5,001 nt of DNA from Chloroflexota bacterium (GTDB lineage Bacteria > Chloroflexota > Anaerolineae > Fen-1058). The stretch covers positions 1-5,001 of the forward strand of contig JACRBO010000702.1 in the NCBI GenBank assembly GCA_016219235.1, in the 5' to 3' direction. Of the stretch, positions 4,711 through 5,001 are shown one piece after another. Below the pieces are notes generated by a model. That model saw only the letters and a program-made list of their open reading frames with translations, did no database searches and had not been told where the DNA came from. Made by a program: the position numbers and the translations under genes. Each line of letters opens with the position of its first letter. The stretch's first letter is position 1.

Positions 4711-5001
4711 ATGAGTGAACGCTTACCGGTGGTGATTCTGTGCGGCGGCGCCAGCACGCGCATGCGCGGCTCCGGCGGCGACGATCGCCCCAAGCCGCTG
4801 GTATACGTGGGCGACCACCCGGTGCTGTGGCACATCATGCAGATTTACGCGCACTTTGGGCACACGGAGTTTGTGCTGGCGTTGGGCTATCGCGGCGAGA
4901 TGATCAAGCGCTATTTCCTGGATTATATGCCCATGAGCCGTGATTTCACGCTGCAATTGGACCGCACCGGCGGGATTGAGTATCACACGCCCAACGTAGC
5001 C
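4711..5001 (+). CDS. Sugar-1-phosphate nucleotidyltransferase, N-terminal part (glucose-1-phosphate cytidylyltransferase-like)
   Basis: Enzymes of this family join a sugar 1-phosphate to an NTP to make an activated sugar for surface polysaccharides. The first 97 codons are present and the frame is open at the window edge. The N-terminal Rossmann strand VVILCGG is followed by A-S-T-R-M-R (11-19), then RPKPLVYVG (26-34), PVLWHIMQIYAHFGHTEFVLALGYRGEMIKRYF and D-F-T-L-Q-L. The LWHIM-IY-H-G and LGY-GE-IK-YF runs are closer to RfbF-type cytidylyltransferases than to RfbA-type thymidylyltransferases. The usual G-G-x-G-T-R loop reads GGASTR, so the third Gly is Ser, and a GSGGDD stretch precedes RPKP. 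Specificity for CTP is therefore an inference. ATG 4711 aligns with family N-termini and follows GAGAGTGA. Its own promoter and leader hairpin suggest separate regulation. Confidence 0.85.
   Translation, partial: MSERLPVVILCGGASTRMRGSGGDDRPKPLVYVGDHPVLWHIMQIYAHFGHTEFVLALGYRGEMIKRYFLDYMPMSRDFTLQLDRTGGIEYHTPNVA

Noticed and set aside
4254..4838. Open frame of 194 codons on the - strand across the 103-residue gene and the leader.
   Set aside because: It runs through the promoter and hairpin of the + strand and into the nucleotidyltransferase, and it shows no family features.

Overview
The window looks like a GC-rich (roughly 60%) bacterial chromosome segment, most probably from a Chloroflexota lineage close to Anaerolineae. 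This is inferred from the style of the encoded proteins: a B-box zinc-finger membrane protein, a STAS protein with an unusual internal insert, and a RecN with a GGETAR signature. Extended -10 promoters of the form TGCTATAAT and a heptameric intergenic array fit the same picture. All supported genes are on the + strand. I see no rRNA, tRNA, CRISPR array, insertion sequence or phage gene.

Layout. Positions 1-322 hold the 3' end of an NAD kinase gene. Positions 317-442 are a continuous array of about eighteen degenerate 7-bp units that begins inside the nadK stop codon. Next comes a compact cluster: a B-box zinc-finger protein with four predicted membrane segments (461-985), recN (992-2719, in the same frame as the gene before it) and a STAS-domain protein (2716-3141, overlapping recN by 4 bp). 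The cluster ends in an intrinsic terminator (3127-3159) whose loop contains the last stop codon. Just downstream, an extended -10 promoter (3166-3174) and a GGAGG ribosome site (3181-3185) drive an AmmeMemoRadiSam-type radical SAM gene (3192-4253). A small unrecognised alpha/beta protein follows it (4260-4571). A weak terminator-like hairpin (4585-4621) comes next. A second promoter shares the 10-mer GTGCTATAAT with the first. It is followed by a long leader hairpin with a U-tract (4650-4695) and then the first 97 codons of a sugar-1-phosphate nucleotidyltransferase that resembles glucose-1-phosphate cytidylyltransferase.

How the genes relate. nadK and recN are neighbours in many bacteria, and the first cluster reads as a housekeeping/DNA-repair unit with a small membrane protein and a probable anti-sigma antagonist attached. 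The radical SAM gene lies in its own transcription unit, and its usual companions (Memo and AMMECR1 families) are not seen here. The nucleotidyltransferase probably begins a cell-surface sugar locus that runs beyond the window.

The signals most worth checking are the 4635-4710 leader (promoter, strong terminator-like hairpin and a 15-codon mini-ORF lying exactly across the hairpin) and the heptad array at 317-442. I found no clear new multi-gene system.
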